From assembly GCF_016808335.1 (NCBI RefSeq), contig NC_053149.1:25581238-25645237 (forward strand): DNA of 64,000 nucleotides, in the 5' to 3' direction. The notes below the pieces were generated by a model, which did no database searches, was not told the origin of the DNA, and saw only the letters and a list, made by a program, of their open reading frames with translations. A program made the translations under genes and the position numbers. The DNA is from Panicum virgatum (taxonomy: Eukaryota; Streptophyta; Magnoliopsida; Poales; Poaceae). Of this stretch, positions 1-12,447 are shown piece after piece (position 1 is the first letter of the stretch; each line of letters starts with the position of its first letter).

Positions 1-1880
1 ATCACTCACAAGCCAGCAAAGGTGGCGCATAAGATGACTCCAATGGGCTGGGTCAAGTTCGGCCGAACCCAACTTGACCTCCACGGCCAGCAACCGCCTT
101 GGACAGACTTCTACCGACCTTAGGAGGAAATTCCCACTTTGCAGCAGTCAAGTAAGTGGATCCAAGGGTTCGGTCAAACCAGGCCCACAGCCACCAACCG
201 TCCTATAACACAGATCCCACCACCTCCACTGCTGGCCAGCAAGCCTTTCCTAAGCTTTCTCTACAACTTGGCAGTAAGCCCCCAAAACCCAAATCACCAT
301 TGCATTCATGATCCCTTTGGAACATGATATTCACAAAATAAATGAATAAGAAAGAACAGAATTATTGGAGTAGACATGCAATTGAAACCCTACGCACAAT
401 TGGTAAGTCTTCATAACGGATGGAGCGAGCGATGTTTGTCCGTTCCCTTAATTCCAAAGGAATAAGAGTACCAAAACAGAAAATGTCACAGTTTTTGGGA
501 AAGAAAATAATGACAGCAAGAAAAGGCCAGCACTGGCAAAGCATGAGAGAACATAGCTTCCACGGCACCGTCACCATGAACAATAATCTTTGTCCCGTTG
601 GTTACCTGCTGTATGCAGATTGCACAGCTCAGGCGCACCTTTGCAGGCGTTATTGCGTTAACCCGAGAAGGTGGCCTTTCCTGGGGGTTTCTTGGAAGAA
701 GAAAGAGACTAGCTAACAGAGCTGCCACAGCACTCGCTCACAGCCAGATCACCACGTGCTCGAGCCGTGTTGCTGTCATGTTCGTAAGATACCGGTGCGG
801 TTCTTTTGGCATCTTTTGCGCGTACGCTAATCCTCAATGTCGCGTATCATCCCTAGTCCCTACTGGCTGCACAAAGTGCCATCTCCAAGATGTGGAGCAT
901 ATATAGCTTTTTGCATCCACTTCTGCCCAAAAGTGCCATCTCAAACATAGGAAAGGAGAAAAGAGGAAGTAGACACGTACATAAAGCAAGATAATAATTG
1001 ATACTTAGCGTGCTGGAGACACAATTGTTGCTGAAAATGCTGGAAAACCTGCAGTTTATGCTACTTGTTCTTTTTCTTAGGGGGTGCTTAATGATTTATA
1101 TATGCTACTCTTCTTTTCCATTGCACCTCAGCATTTCGGCCCAATCCAGAAGGACCAAGATCGGATTGGGCCTGGTTCAATCCCGCGGGCTGGTACGGGT
1201 GGGCTTTGGCTCTGCGAAGCAACAAATTAAATTACTCTATTCTATTTCCAAAAGAATGTCGAAATGAGGATCTGCTGCAGGAGGTGCTGTAAGAAACAAT
1301 AAACTGAATTATTTTTTAGATGTGCTAGTAATAGCTGGCTATTACTCATCTTACTAAATTTCTCTCGGATTTTGACACTCCACATTACTTTAAAATGTTT
1401 GTTCTTTACTCAGAATACAAGTACGTTTCTTTAACTTGCTCCAGCTCCAATTAAAATGTTTGATTTTTTTTTTGCTTCAAATGATAATGCGCTATGTTTA
1501 ACTGCAAATTTCCCTTGAGCACTTGCGAACAGAGCAATGATCGCCAAAGTCACTATAGGTCATGCAGCACTGCAGCCTCTACAGATCTTGGCGATTAAAT
1601 CTCGAGAAAATGGACAACAATGGGCGATATTCACGTGCTATACAAATTCAAAAAGGGACCGGAAAGTGCAAGCACAATAGACAATACATTTGTTCAGACC
1701 TAGTCTTCTGCTGGCAGCAGGCCAACCTGTACATATTAGATGTCGCTCCCCCTCCCCACCCCCCCCACCCCCACCCCCCGTGAGCCCCCGGCGGTCACCT
1801 CCGCCGCATGGGCTCTAAGCCGACCATGCGCTTGAACCCACTGCTCAGCGACCTAGAACGGCAACGTCAGCTTGCTGGAG
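1..1880. other. Left part of block A, no gene recognised
   Basis: No convincing coding unit is seen. A minus-strand reading frame at 486-728 ends at a plausible donor (CAGCAG then GTAACC near 610-615) and is kept in copy C, so an old exon is possible but unidentified. Copy C lacks about 150 bp found here between about 750 and 905. A C-rich run lies at about 1745-1785. The stretch 1490-1880 is also present in copy B (25361-25740). Confidence 0.4.
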
Positions 1881-3984
1881 CACTACAAGAAATCTCATAA
1901 TCAATGACAAATTTTGCGTGACATTTATATATAAAACTTCATAGACTGTCAACATCTATGACGATTCAAGAATTTTTGTCACAGATTTGCAAATGGCCCA
2001 TTTGGGCTCCAATTCGGGGCTGGTTTCTATGACGAACCAATGACAACCGTCATGGTTTGAATATTAAAATTGTCACGAATTTGATGCTATACTCAAGCAC
2101 AAATTTGACAAAATACATCCCTTACTTTAAAGAAAATAAGATGTATTACTTCTTTTTCTTAAAAAACATGGGTGTTGTGCAAGGTAGGAAATAAGAAAAA
2201 AATAAATTGTATTTGTATTGTGTGCGTGTGATGGAAGAAAAAAAATTCTCCCGCGGCCTCCCCATAGTATGCATGTGACAAAAATTGGCGATAAAAAAAA
2301 CAAATAGCCCCTGACAAAAAAAAAACGATAAAAACCAAATAGCCCCTCACAAAAAAAAGGATAAAAAATTGGAAAAAAGAGGGTATGGAGCATTCAAACT
2401 ATGGTCTCTAAGACCAAACTGCCGCACCATACCATTACGCATTCGAACCAGAGTCTTTGGTACAGTGGTTTATATAGTAATATTTTTGCCTTAATTTGGA
2501 AAAATAAAAAGAAATATGAGGTGAAAGGAGATCGAAGTATTGGACCCTGATCTCCAACCTAAGACCCGCAGACCTTACCCCTTAAGCTACACCTTGTCAC
2601 CTTGATTTGTTGCGATCACTAGTGTTACTTTATTTATCCACAAGTATCTTGTATCTTGTATTGTCTCATGTATCTTGTCCAAATTAATTTTCAGGTGTGG
2701 CAAGGACATTTGGTCGTTCAGACTAGGGTCGGGTAAAGTTCATCTCAATTTTGTTCCCTGATTGTTACTATTTAAGAATGATACTAGGTTTTTTTTTTGC
2801 GGGTAAGAATGATACTAGGTTAATAGAGTGCAATCTTAAATGTGCAAGTTGTGGTACCACTGTTCACCTGCAGGTCTATATTGCTATATGCAGAATGAGC
2901 TACTAATGATATATTAATTGCATTGTGCTACATAGATGTTACCATGTCTGTTACGTGGCCTCGACCATATTTTGTTGCATCATGAACTTTGCATTCTTAT
3001 ATCAAAACTCATTTGGCTGTGTCCAGTTCTCTTCTCACCCTTGGACTTGTGAATTTCAGGGTCAGGTTTATTTGCCTCATGATCAGCAGCTGATTCTTAT
3101 TACCAAAGCAGGCTTTAGGTGTCTGGTTAGTAATTCTTGGTGGTTGGTAACAACAATTTCATGCTCTTATTTTCGTTAGAGACAGGACTGCCTAGAGTAC
3201 TATATATATTTGTGCGGGTGTATATTGTTATTTTGGTTGCAGATTACGAATGAGAATATATCTGTGCTGATGCATATTTTAATTTTGGTTGTAGATTATG
3301 GACGAGAAGGTCTAGTGGATGCAAAGATGAAAACATTGAGTGTGATAACTAGCTATTCAATGTGCTTCTTAATTTTAAACTTGAGATATATTTTTTTTGA
3401 CATGATGTAACTTGAGATATTGGCTCTAAATATATACTATGATTTCTGGGCTGGAATTGTTGTTTTCATTTATGGTCAAGTGGTGGGCTGAACTTTATAT
3501 GGGCTGTGTATAGCTAATAATAAATGGTGGGCTGAGAAATGTTTGGTCCATTTTAGTAGTCTAGTCTGAATTGGCACATCCACAAATGAGCTACGTGATG
3601 TCATCTGATGTCATTGACCACGTCAGCAGCGTCATGTCATCGGCCATGTTAGCATCACTTTATCTGCCACATCAGTGCCACTAAGTAGCCATGTCATCGC
3701 TTGTGTGGATAATGTGTGATCTGGCAATTGAATCCGTGACGTTTATTATCGTCATAAAAAATGGTTTGGGTTAGATTCCGGGGGGCCGGGGACATTTTAT
3801 GACGGTTTCAAAAGGTCATGGATTACACAATCTATGATGTTTTTTTAAAAAACATCACGAGGTGTAATCTGTGACGCTCAATATATGACGAAATTTGAGA
3901 TCGTCATAGATACTGTTTTATGATATTTTTTTAGTGATCTGTGATGAAATTTCGTCATCATGGATCAACAGATTTCTTGTAGTG
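1881..3984. mobile_element. Non-autonomous CACTA (En/Spm) DNA transposon
   Basis: The ends are perfect 15-bp inverted repeats, CACTACAAGAAATCT at 1881-1895 and its complement at 3970-3984. A 3-bp target duplication GAG flanks them (1878-1880 and 3985-3987). Copy B (around 25740) holds the matching uninterrupted site, which confirms the insertion. Subterminal regions carry many short TGACG/CGTCA motifs in both orientations, as is usual for CACTA transposase binding. No transposase is encoded in the 2.1 kb. The interior near 3590-3700 has TGACATG/GATGTGGC-type repeats shared with the element at 59107. Minus-strand tRNA-like modules lie at 2439-2589. Confidence 0.92.
2439..2589 (-). other. tRNA-like modules inside the CACTA element
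   Basis: On the minus strand a box A-like TAGCTTAAGGGG (2589-2578) is followed 42 bases later by a box B-like GGGTCCAATAC (2547-2537), which is tRNA spacing. In copy C the same box B reads GGGTTCAATAC (55898-55888), closer to consensus. A second box B-like GGTTCGAATGC lies at 2449-2439. No full cloverleaf can be drawn, so these are tRNA-derived or tRNA-like segments and not tRNA genes. Confidence 0.5.
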
Positions 3985-5533
3985 GAGCCGCAACAGCTGT
4001 CGACTGTCGATATCGTGTTGTTCACCATGAAATAGCACCATTGCTCCCCTCTAAGCTCAGTTTGGATCTGATGGGAAGGAGAAAGAGAGTGACCTGAGGC
4101 TAGCTTGGATCTGAGGGGAGCAAAGAGAGCCCACAACTAGAGAATTGAATATTAGTACTGGACGGAAACCGCAGATTAGTACTGGTTTCCCGCTAGGTAC
4201 ATTTAGTACTGATGGCGATGCCCGGTACTAAAGGGCGCCCTAGAGAAGAGAGAGAGAAAAAAAATTGCGAGGGAAATGAGAGAATATAAAAAAGAGATGT
4301 TTGATTAAATAAATAGGGGGGTAAAATTTTGAACTGAAGCAGTAGTGTTTCGTGGCGGCCAACCAAACCTTTTCATCCTATAACTCCTTTGTCACTTTCC
4401 CAACAGTTTACTCTAACTTCCCAGGGATACATACCACCAATGTGATTACATGACGCGGCCTAGAGACCACCGTGTAACCGTGTAAAAGTTATTTGTATAA
4501 TAATTACCTTAATAATATCAAGTAGCCAGGTCTTAAATATCTTCCAAGATGCATTATGCACTATCATGAAAATAAAATTTTGTGATCAGCCCGTAGTTAC
4601 CTGCTCTTGTATGATTCCCAGCTGAACCTCGCATAAGGAAATTTATCATAAACTTGAGAAAGTTTTTTTTGGGTTGGTGTTCATTTCTTTCAGAAAAAGA
4701 GTCCATCAAACCAATAAATATTTTCTATTTTACCTTTCATACTGTTGACGTCAAAAAGAGTCCATCAAACGTTGATTAACAACCTATTGGCTATTGTCTA
4801 ATAATACTTTCTTGCAGGATCCTGAAGGCCGATAGACCTAGTGATCTACATTCTTTATAATTTTTTGATCAAACCCTTTACCTTGTCATAGCCAGTCTTA
4901 TATGCCGATTTGAATAGTTTGGTCTTGTCATCTTAGACTATCTCGGTTAGGTCCGATCCTTGAGTAATACGATCAGATAGACTTACCGGTTCGATTCAAT
5001 CGATCATGACCCAAATCATCAATCGACTATTTTAGCAGATCACAGCTGTGAATCTTGAGTAAGTTTTCCCATAATTAGATTCATCGGTATGTTGGATTTA
5101 ATTTATCACCCTAGCGGTTAGCGCTTTCTCAATTATGTCCGATCCGACTAATTTTAATGGTAAATTAGATTTAATAAGCTAGATACGTTTCTTTGTGCTC
5201 AAACTTATTCTTAATTCTAGCTGTCATATGAGAATCGGCTATATAGCCGATGAATCTGCGAGGGTATCATGCTACATGGTTGATATCAACCTTATGGAAC
5301 CGATGAATCTGCGAGCGTATCACGCTACATGGTTGATATCGATCTTATGGAACTATTCAGAACACCAGCCGATGAGTTCCTTGTTAATTACTTACTGATT
5401 AAATTTCTTTTACTTGTCAATTGTTGGTTAAATTGACTGACACACTAGGCCTTAGCTTATCGTGCTCCGCAAGGTTTATCACACTAAATTTTGTGGCAAT
5501 ATATACATATAGCATAAAATTTTAATAACATTA
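3985..5533. repeat. Segment shared with copy B (25742-27835)
   Basis: This matches copy B collinearly but lacks the roughly 650 bp present at 26473-27120 there. At 4140-4240 are remnants of the TTAGTACTGG-type subterminal repeats of the CACTA family found intact at 5534. A 53-bp tandem duplication (5247-5299 and 5300-5352) is single-copy in B and so arose in A. No gene is recognised. Confidence 0.7.
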
Positions 5534-6532
5534 CACTGCTAGAAAAACAGCCGTTAGTACTGGGCCGGAACCCCCCATTAGTACCAGGTAGCTGACCGGT
5601 ACTGCTTGTCCGGTACTAAATAGCACCTCATTTAGTACCGGTCAAACTGCCCGATACTAAAGGGTTTCTTTAGTACCGGTCGGTAACACCGACCGGTACT
5701 AAAACCCTTTGTGCCCAAATGTTGCTTTTCATTCCTGCCTCTTTTTTTCGTTTTCATTCTTTTCTCTTTCCCACACCGTACCACCGTTCGTCACATTCAA
5801 AAAATCACATCACAATCACAAATATTACAACCATTTTTTTCTTATTTTCTTTCTTTTTCCTTTCCCACAACACCGGTCACCACAATCAAATAATCACATA
5901 ATAATCACAATCACAAATTTCAGAATAATACATTTTACAATCACAAATTAAAAAAAACAGAAAAAGAATGCGACAAGCAGCGCCGCCAGGAGGGCCTGGC
6001 CCCCGCGCGCCGCCGGGAGGGCGGCCTGCCCCCGCGCGCTGCCGGAGGGCCGGTCGGACACCCGCGCGCCGCCGGAGGGCTGCCTCCACCCGCGCGCCGC
6101 CGGAGGGGCGGCCGGGCCCCCGCGCGCCGCAGGGATGGCGGCCTGCCCCCACGCGGCCGCCGCCGGAGGCCGGCCTGGAGGCCACCGCGCCCTGCAGACT
6201 GCCTGAGGAGGGGGAGGGAGGGAGAGAGAGAGGATGAGAGGACTTAGCAGGAGGAAGAAGATAGAGATAAGAAGATGTGTGGCATACTGGGTGGTGGTCG
6301 GTATTTAATAAGGACGGTGGTGGCGGTGGAGAAATTTAGTATCGGCCCGAGACACCGGCCGGTACTAAATATCGTCTTTTAGTACCGGTCGGTGTTTCGG
6401 GCCGGTACTAAAATGGCTCAGGGGACGTTTAAATTTGGAACCGGTACTAAAATGACCCGGAGCAATGTTAGTACCGGACCAAAATATGCCCGGTACTAAA
6501 GGTCACGGAGAATGAGCCATTTTCTAGTAGTG
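5534..6532. mobile_element. Miniature CACTA element, 999 bp
   Basis: It starts CACTGCTAGAAAA and ends TTTTCTAGTAGTG, an inverted pair, and is flanked by the 3-bp duplication TTA (5531-5533 and 6533-6535). Both subterminal zones have many copies of TTAGTACCGG and its complement. The middle is non-coding, with a T/C-rich stretch (5720-5870) and a GC-rich repeat (5968-6240). No transposase is encoded, so it would depend on enzymes supplied from elsewhere. Confidence 0.9.
5975..6185. repeat. GC-rich degenerate minisatellite inside the miniature CACTA
   Basis: Imperfect units of about 30-45 bp built on GCGCGCCGCCGGAGGG-like cores are repeated about five times. Open frames run through on both strands, but this follows from the GC-rich repeat and not from a gene. 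Confidence 0.65.
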
Positions 6533-6535
6533 TTA

Positions 6536-7491
6536 GTATTTACGCTTTAGATCATAGCAGGGAAGGAAAAGACAAGAGAGAATGATTAATAGCTTTGTTG
6601 TATTTGTGAGGATAAAACAATCTCAATACATTTCTTAATTCTTATTATATATGTGTGCTACCCCTACTGTATACACAAGAATCAAATAGTGGTGTTAATT
6701 GGTGAGCTTTAGATGCACCTCCAATCCTCTTTTGTTCAAAATTTTATTCTACTTTTCCCAAATCCATATCCAATTTTGGAGAAGTAGTACAAAATTTTAA
6801 ATTAAAGAAGGTTAGAGATGTAACTAAGGGTCACCAATTGACACCGCTAGAACCAATCTATAACCATACTATGTACAAATTTTCACCGAGCCACACTGGT
6901 CAACCAAACTTCACATTGTGCGCACTGGAGAAATGCTTAGCAGCTGCTACCATTTCGGCCGCTGGGTCATACCCAGGGCTCCCAGAGTCGGCCGCCTTAT
7001 TAGCCGAGCCGAAGCAGACGAACCACGACGCCATGACCGACCATATACCAGAAGTGGACTTGATCTTCTTCTTCCCCATCAGCTTATGATCAGCAACCCT
7101 GCTATATCGTAGTCGACTAATGAGGAGTTCGTCTGCGTTGCTCTGAGTTCTTTGTGCTTATGATTGAGTAAGTTGTTCTGGCTGTTCCGTTTGCAGACTT
7201 TATATAGCAACTGTAACTGTGGATTGCACACTGTCACAGCTTCCTTGCTGACCAAAGTTGAAACCACAAAAATGAAGTTAGTGTGTCGACCCTGGAGGTC
7301 ACTGTCTTTAGACTACAGAAAGCCTGGTCACCGGCCAGCATGCACGCATAGCAGTTTCAATGATACACGTCAGATTGTCATGCCAAAGTAGGCTGGACTA
7401 CTGATTAAACATGAAAGGGCCGGGATCTTAGAGTTGCGTGTATATATAGCAACGAAGAAGGTCATAAAGTGAAGCCGACGCCATATTTCTG
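6536..7491. other. Block A sequence between two transposons, no gene recognised
   Basis: I see no gene here. The stretch 7331-7486 matches copy C (56397-56545). The rest up to 7330 is absent from copy C, which lost it in a deletion that also removed the CACTA right half. Confidence 0.4.
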
Positions 7492-7770
7492 TGTCAGGAT
7501 GATGATGGCGTAAAGTAGTATTATGTTTCTTGTATGGCTGTAGCGTACGCTTGAACACGTGTCTAACGCGTGCACGGGACCTGCGTGTCCGTCTTGGGCC
7601 AGCGATAAAGGCTGAGCCGGTGTGTCATGAGGAACTAGCCTATGTATCATTTGAAACTCTGAAACTGAGAACGGACAGGGGTTCAGGGTCGTCGCCCTCC
7701 CCGGCCGAATTCCGTGCGCTTGCGCCTGTCTCACGTCGCCGGCGATCATCGACGGCCAAGGGTCATCACA
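7492..7770 (+). repeat. 5' LTR of the chromovirus
   Basis: A 279-bp direct repeat of 11424-11702 with TG...CA ends. It is followed within two bases by the tRNA-Met-type primer binding site. Confidence 0.93.
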
Positions 7771-8248
7771 AGTGGTATCAGATTCGGTTCTCCTCGGCAC
7801 CCCGCTGCTCGCTTCCTTCTTCTGTCCCCGCTCAAGTCAGTTTCGCTTTTCCGGCGAACTCGACCCGCTTCCGCCGAAAATCCTTCCAATCTCGGCGTCC
7901 CAGCCCCACCCACCGACTTCTAGTCGGCGGCGGCCACCGCCACTCGACGGTTAGCGCTCCAGCACCGTCGTCCACATAGTTCTCGCCACGCTGCTTAGGT
8001 TTAGTGTGGGGATCGATTTCTATTGCTGCGCAATTCACTACTTCTGAGTCTCAATTATGGGTGCCACGGCGGACATCCCGTCGTAGTTCGTGGGTTTCGT
8101 TGTGTGGTCGCTGTTTTCCGTCGGCTTAGCACCGCATCTCGCACCTTCCGAGGTTTTCTCAAGTCGTGTCGCGGGTGTTCTGCTTGCGGTGTGGTCACCA
8201 CGGCGCCCCCTAAGCCCTCTGTGCAGACTCAGTTTGTGCTCTCGAAGA

Positions 8249-9066
8249 TGGATGAGCGCGCAGCGCAGGAAGATGCACGTTACGAGCATCTCATGGAGAA
8301 TTTGGATCTCCTGTTTGCTCAGGTCGGGACCATTGCTGAGCATCTCATGGAGAATTTGGATCTCCTGTTTGCTCAGGTCGGGACCATTGCTTCTCATCAG
8401 CAGTAGATGGCTGCCCAATTCGATATCAACACGAAGATCGTGGAACAAGTGTTGCTGGATCAGCGCACTCTGAGCCGGTAGATTGAGGCTACTGGTCAGG
8501 CGGTGGCTAATCTGACGCTGAATCGCCAACGCCCCGCAGTCCTTCTTCTGAACCTGCTTCTCCTCCGCCCCGACGCACCGTGGCCGGTACTTCTTGTTTC
8601 CCCTCCAACCACCATGCTGCTGGTTTTTCTAGGCGTTCTCAGGATGGGGACAGTCCAATTCGAGCTGTGTTACCCAAGCTATCTTTCCCGCGCTTTGATG
8701 GTTCTAACCCAACTATTTGGAAGGATAAATGTGTTGATTATTTCACTCTGTGAAATATTCCTGAGTCCTTTTGGACTACAACTGCTGTGTTACATATGGA
8801 TGATAATGCTGCTAAGTGGGCCCAAGTGTATAAGCAAGAGCATGGGTTGGGTTCCTGGAGTACTTTTATTGAGGCTGTAGAGAAGAAATTTGGAGATGTT
8901 GATTATCGTGATGCCTTGAGTTCCATCTTTGATCTGCACCAGACTGCTACAGTTGAGGAGTATGTTTCTGCATTTGAGGACTTGCAATATCAACTATCAA
9001 TGCACAATAGGCATCTTGGGGAAATGTTTTTTGTTACTCAGTTTATCAAAGGTTTAACTCCTGAGA
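8249..9066 (+). pseudogene. Gypsy gag remnant
   Basis: This is the capsid-type gag of the chromovirus. The frame opens with ATG at 8249. Recognisable gag segments lie in the second half (PKLSFPRFDG, then a W-containing stretch, then GLTPEI). Two in-frame TAG codons (8404 and 8479) and frame changes break it. A 54-bp in-frame tandem duplication (8284-8337 and 8338-8391) doubles an 18-residue segment near the N terminus. Just after the GLTPEI motif the sequence jumps into the middle of RT, so the nucleocapsid CCHC knuckle and protease are gone. It cannot make functional Gag as it stands. Confidence 0.8.
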
Positions 9067-11445
9067 TCAATGCCCAATGCCCCTGCCACTTTTCAATGCA
9101 TCATGAATGATGTGCTGGCACCTTTCTTAAGGAAATTTGTGATGGTCTTTTTGGATGACATATTGATCTATAGCCCTTCCTTTGATACACATGTCACTCA
9201 CTTACAGCAAGTGTTGGCTAAACTCAGAGAACATCAGCTTTACATGAAGCTCAGTAAGTGTTCATTTGCCCAGCATCAAATTGAGTACTTGGGCCACATT
9301 ATTTCCCAGGAAGGTGTTTCTACTGATCCCAGCAAGACTGTGGCCATGACACAATGGCCCACTCCAACTTCTGTCACTGAGCTTAGAGGTTTTCTGTGCC
9401 TCACAGGGTATTATAGAAGATTTGTGAAGCACTATGGATTGATTATTAAACCACTGGCCAAACTACTTTAGAAGAATCAGTTTGTCTGGTCTTCAACAGC
9501 TCAGCAGGCTTTTGATCACTTAAAACAAGCAATGTCATCCACCCCAGTTCTGGCCTTACCCAATTTTCAAGAAGTGTTTGAAGTGGAGACTGATGCTTTC
9601 GATGTGGGAATTGGTGCTGTGTTGATGCAGAAAGGACAACCCATAGCTTTTCTGAGTAAAGCTTTGGGAGAAACCCATAAACATCTCTCCATCTATGAAA
9701 AGGAGTTCTTAGCCCTTATTATGGCTGTAGATAAGTGGAGGCCATGCCTTCAACGCAATGAATTTGTGATTAAGACTGACCACAAGAGCTTATCATTTTT
9801 GATGGAACAGAATTTACATTCAGACTTACAGAGAAAAGCTATAACTCGACTGATGGGTTTACAATTCAAGGTGGTGTACAAAAAGGGCAAAGATAATGTA
9901 GCTGCTGATGCTTTGTCTCGAGTTGGCCATTTAGTGGCTATTCAGGCAGTCTCTATGTCTGTACCAGTTTGGGTCCACGACGTGGCTAATTCCTATGCCA
10001 CTGACAGTCAAACTCAAAGCCTTTTAGCTCGTCTGACCATCCATAGTCCTGATGAGCATGGATACTCTCTGCATCAGGGTGTCATCAGATTCAAGGATAG
10101 AATCTGGGTTGGTGATAATTCTGGGTTGTAGACTAAGATCATCACTGCTCTCCACTCTAGTGCTGTAGGGGGCCATTCAGGACAGAGAGCTACTTATCAG
10201 AGAGTGAAAAGAATGTTTTATTGGAAGGGTCTTAAACAACAGGTGGAGACTTTTATTCAACAATGTGCAGTCTGCCAACATGCTAAACATCTGAATACTA
10301 AACCAACAGGGTTACTCCAACCTCTACCCATTCCACAAGGTGTATGGCAAGATCTGTCTTTGGATTTCGTGGAAGGATTGCCCAAGTCTGATGGGTTTTC
10401 TATCATTCTAGTGGTGGTGGATCGTCTGACCAAGTACGCTCATTTCTTTCCTCTCAAGCACCCTTTTTCTGCTCTAGTTGTGGCTCGGGTTCTTTATGAT
10501 GGGGTGATCAAGTTGCACGGTATGCCAAAAACAATGGTTTCTGACAGAGATAAGATATTCACAAGTTTGGTTTGGACTGAGTTGTTCAAATTGGTGGGGG
10601 TCCAACTCCATTTTAGTACAGCGTACCATCCCCAAACGGACGGCCAAACTGAGCGCGTCAACCAGTGTTTGGAGATGTACTTGCGTTGTGCAGTGAGTGA
10701 TGAACCAAATAAATGTCACGCCTGGCTCGGACAAGCTGAATTCTGGTACAATACGAACTTTCATACAGCCATTGGTTGCTCTCCATTCAAGGCTTTGTAT
10801 GGCTACGATCCTGACTTGGGGGTTTCTCCTTCCCTGTCTTCGTCCACACAACCATCAGTGTCTGAGTTCATGACAGACCGAGTTTTGCAGTTGGGCATTT
10901 TGAAAGACAACTTACTCAGAGCTCAAAACCGTATGAAACAAGCAGCCGATCGCCACAGGTTTGATGTGGTGTTCCAAGTTGGGGACAAGGTCCTTCTGAA
11001 GCTCCAACCATATGCTCAGTCGTCCTTGGTCAATCGCCCTTGTCCCAAGCTCACCATGAAGTATTTTGGTCCCTACACAATGCTGGAACGGATTGGTTCC
11101 ACGGCATACAAGCTGGATTTACCGGCTTCATCGCTCATTCACCCCACTTTTCATGTTTCGCAGTTAAAATCTTTTGTTCCAGATCATACTCCAGTCTTTT
11201 CGGAGCTGCCTCATCAGGTTTCACTGGACGCGACGGCGTTGCAGCCGGAGGTCATTCTAGAGCGTCGCCTCGCCAAGAAAGGGAATCGTGCTGTTCCGCA
11301 AGTGTTGATCAAGTGGACCGGTGTGCCGGCTTCCTCAGCTACTTGGGAGGACTACTACGTGCTCAAGACCAGGTTTCCCGATGCTCTTGCTTGGGGACAA
11401 GCAAGTGATCCGGCGGGGGCAAATGTCAGGATGATGATGGCGTAA
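9067..11445 (+). pseudogene. Gypsy pol remnant: RT (C half), RNase H, integrase, chromodomain
   Basis: The order follows the standard chromovirus layout. RT begins at the NAPATFQ motif (about 9070) and has the catalytic FLDDILIYS box (about 9150). RNase H has the ETDAFDVGIGAVL segment (about 9580). The integrase zinc finger has a CAVCQHAKH-type CxxC (about 10265), and the integrase core shows D, D and E blocks (LSLDFVEGLP, VSDRDKIF, HPQTDGQTERVN) at 10350-10660. A C-terminal chromodomain ends with WTGVPASSATWED (about 11310-11350). In-frame TAG codons lie at 9469 and 10129. The N-terminal half of RT is absent. The frame ends at 11445, 22 bases inside the 3' LTR. Confidence 0.88.
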
Positions 11446-11702
11446 AGTAGTATTACGTTTCTTGTATGGCTGTAGCGTACGCTTGAACACGTGTCTAACG
11501 TGTGCACGGGACCTGCGTGTCCGTCTTGGGCCAGCGATAAAGGCTGAGCCGGTGTGTCATGAGGAACTAGCCTATGTATCATTTGAAACTCTGAAACTGA
11601 GAACGAACAGGGGTTCAGGGTCGTCGCCCTCCCCGGCCGAATTCCGTGCGCTTGCGCCTGTCTCACGTTGCCGGCGATCACCGACGGCCAAGGGTCATCA
11701 CA
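11424..11702 (+). repeat. 3' LTR of the chromovirus
   Basis: A 279-bp copy of 7492-7770 with five substitutions. The pol reading frame ends inside it. Confidence 0.93.
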
Positions 11703-12447
11703 TTTTGGCGATACAAGCGCATAACCTGGTTAATGAGCGCGGCGTGCTACATGCTACAACTCTATTTCGGGCATGATTTGGTCGGGGAGAAAGGTTAGAG
11801 AACAGGGAATTTGATGGGGGCAAAATGAGTTGAAACCAGTCCTGGATTAATAAAGAAAGGATTTCATTCATCCAGAATATATTTTCAGGATTTAAAATAA
11901 ATCTAGAAAAGTCTAGATGCATCTTTTAGACCATGATGAATATATCTAAAAATCCAAAATGAAAATTCCTGAACATCATTTGGGACACAAGAATCCTATA
12001 TAAAATACTTGGAACTCGTGAATGGATTCTTGGTGAAATCGAACAACCTAGCTCTAATCCATAATGCGGACCAAAGATTAACAAACAACTTTAGATAATA
12101 AAGGCCCCACTAAAAGTAAAAATATTTATTTGGTACCTTCGGAGAGGGGTAATCTTAGTGAAAGACAATGTAATTAAGCGGAACTGACATGGTAGTAAAC
12201 AGTGCTGCTTTTGCTATAAGGATATGAGACTATTCAACATTTATGAGTGGCGTCTAGCTCCTATGGTATGGGCAAGTATGCATGCTACTTTTGGGCTTCC
12301 ACAGCCACACAGTATGCCACACATTGGCAGAGGGGGATTAGCGCCATTTTTAAATATCTAGTGTTACATGAATCAACAGCTACATGTTGGTCTCTGTGGA
12401 GGAAAAATAATCTAACTTTTTAGTATAAACAAATATCTTTTTTGCAG
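11703..12447. other. Block A sequence, no gene recognised
   Basis: Collinear with 56547-57299 in copy C, with small indels. At 12323 copy A lacks about 12 bp present in C, and C carries a 27-base G run where A has only four G. No identifiable coding unit upstream of the exon at 12448. Confidence 0.4.

Larger units (their letters stand above)
7492..11702 (+). mobile_element. Ty3/gypsy chromovirus (Reina-like), internally deleted
   Basis: Two 279-bp LTRs (7492-7770 and 11424-11702) start TGTCAGG and end CATCACA. They differ at 5 sites, all transitions (about 1.8%). A primer binding site TGGTATCAGA (7773-7782, initiator tRNA-Met type) follows the 5' LTR, and a purine-rich tract GGCGGGGGCAAA precedes the 3' LTR. 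The flanks TTCTG and TTTTG look like a 5-bp target duplication with one mismatch. The interior encodes gag, then part of RT, RNase H, integrase and a chromodomain. The CCHC region, protease and first half of RT are missing. Short LTRs plus a chromodomain suggest the Reina clade (inference). Confidence 0.92.

Noticed and set aside
5968..6237. Arginine/proline-rich frames in the miniature CACTA
   Set aside because: They are by-products of the GC-rich minisatellite and are open on both strands.
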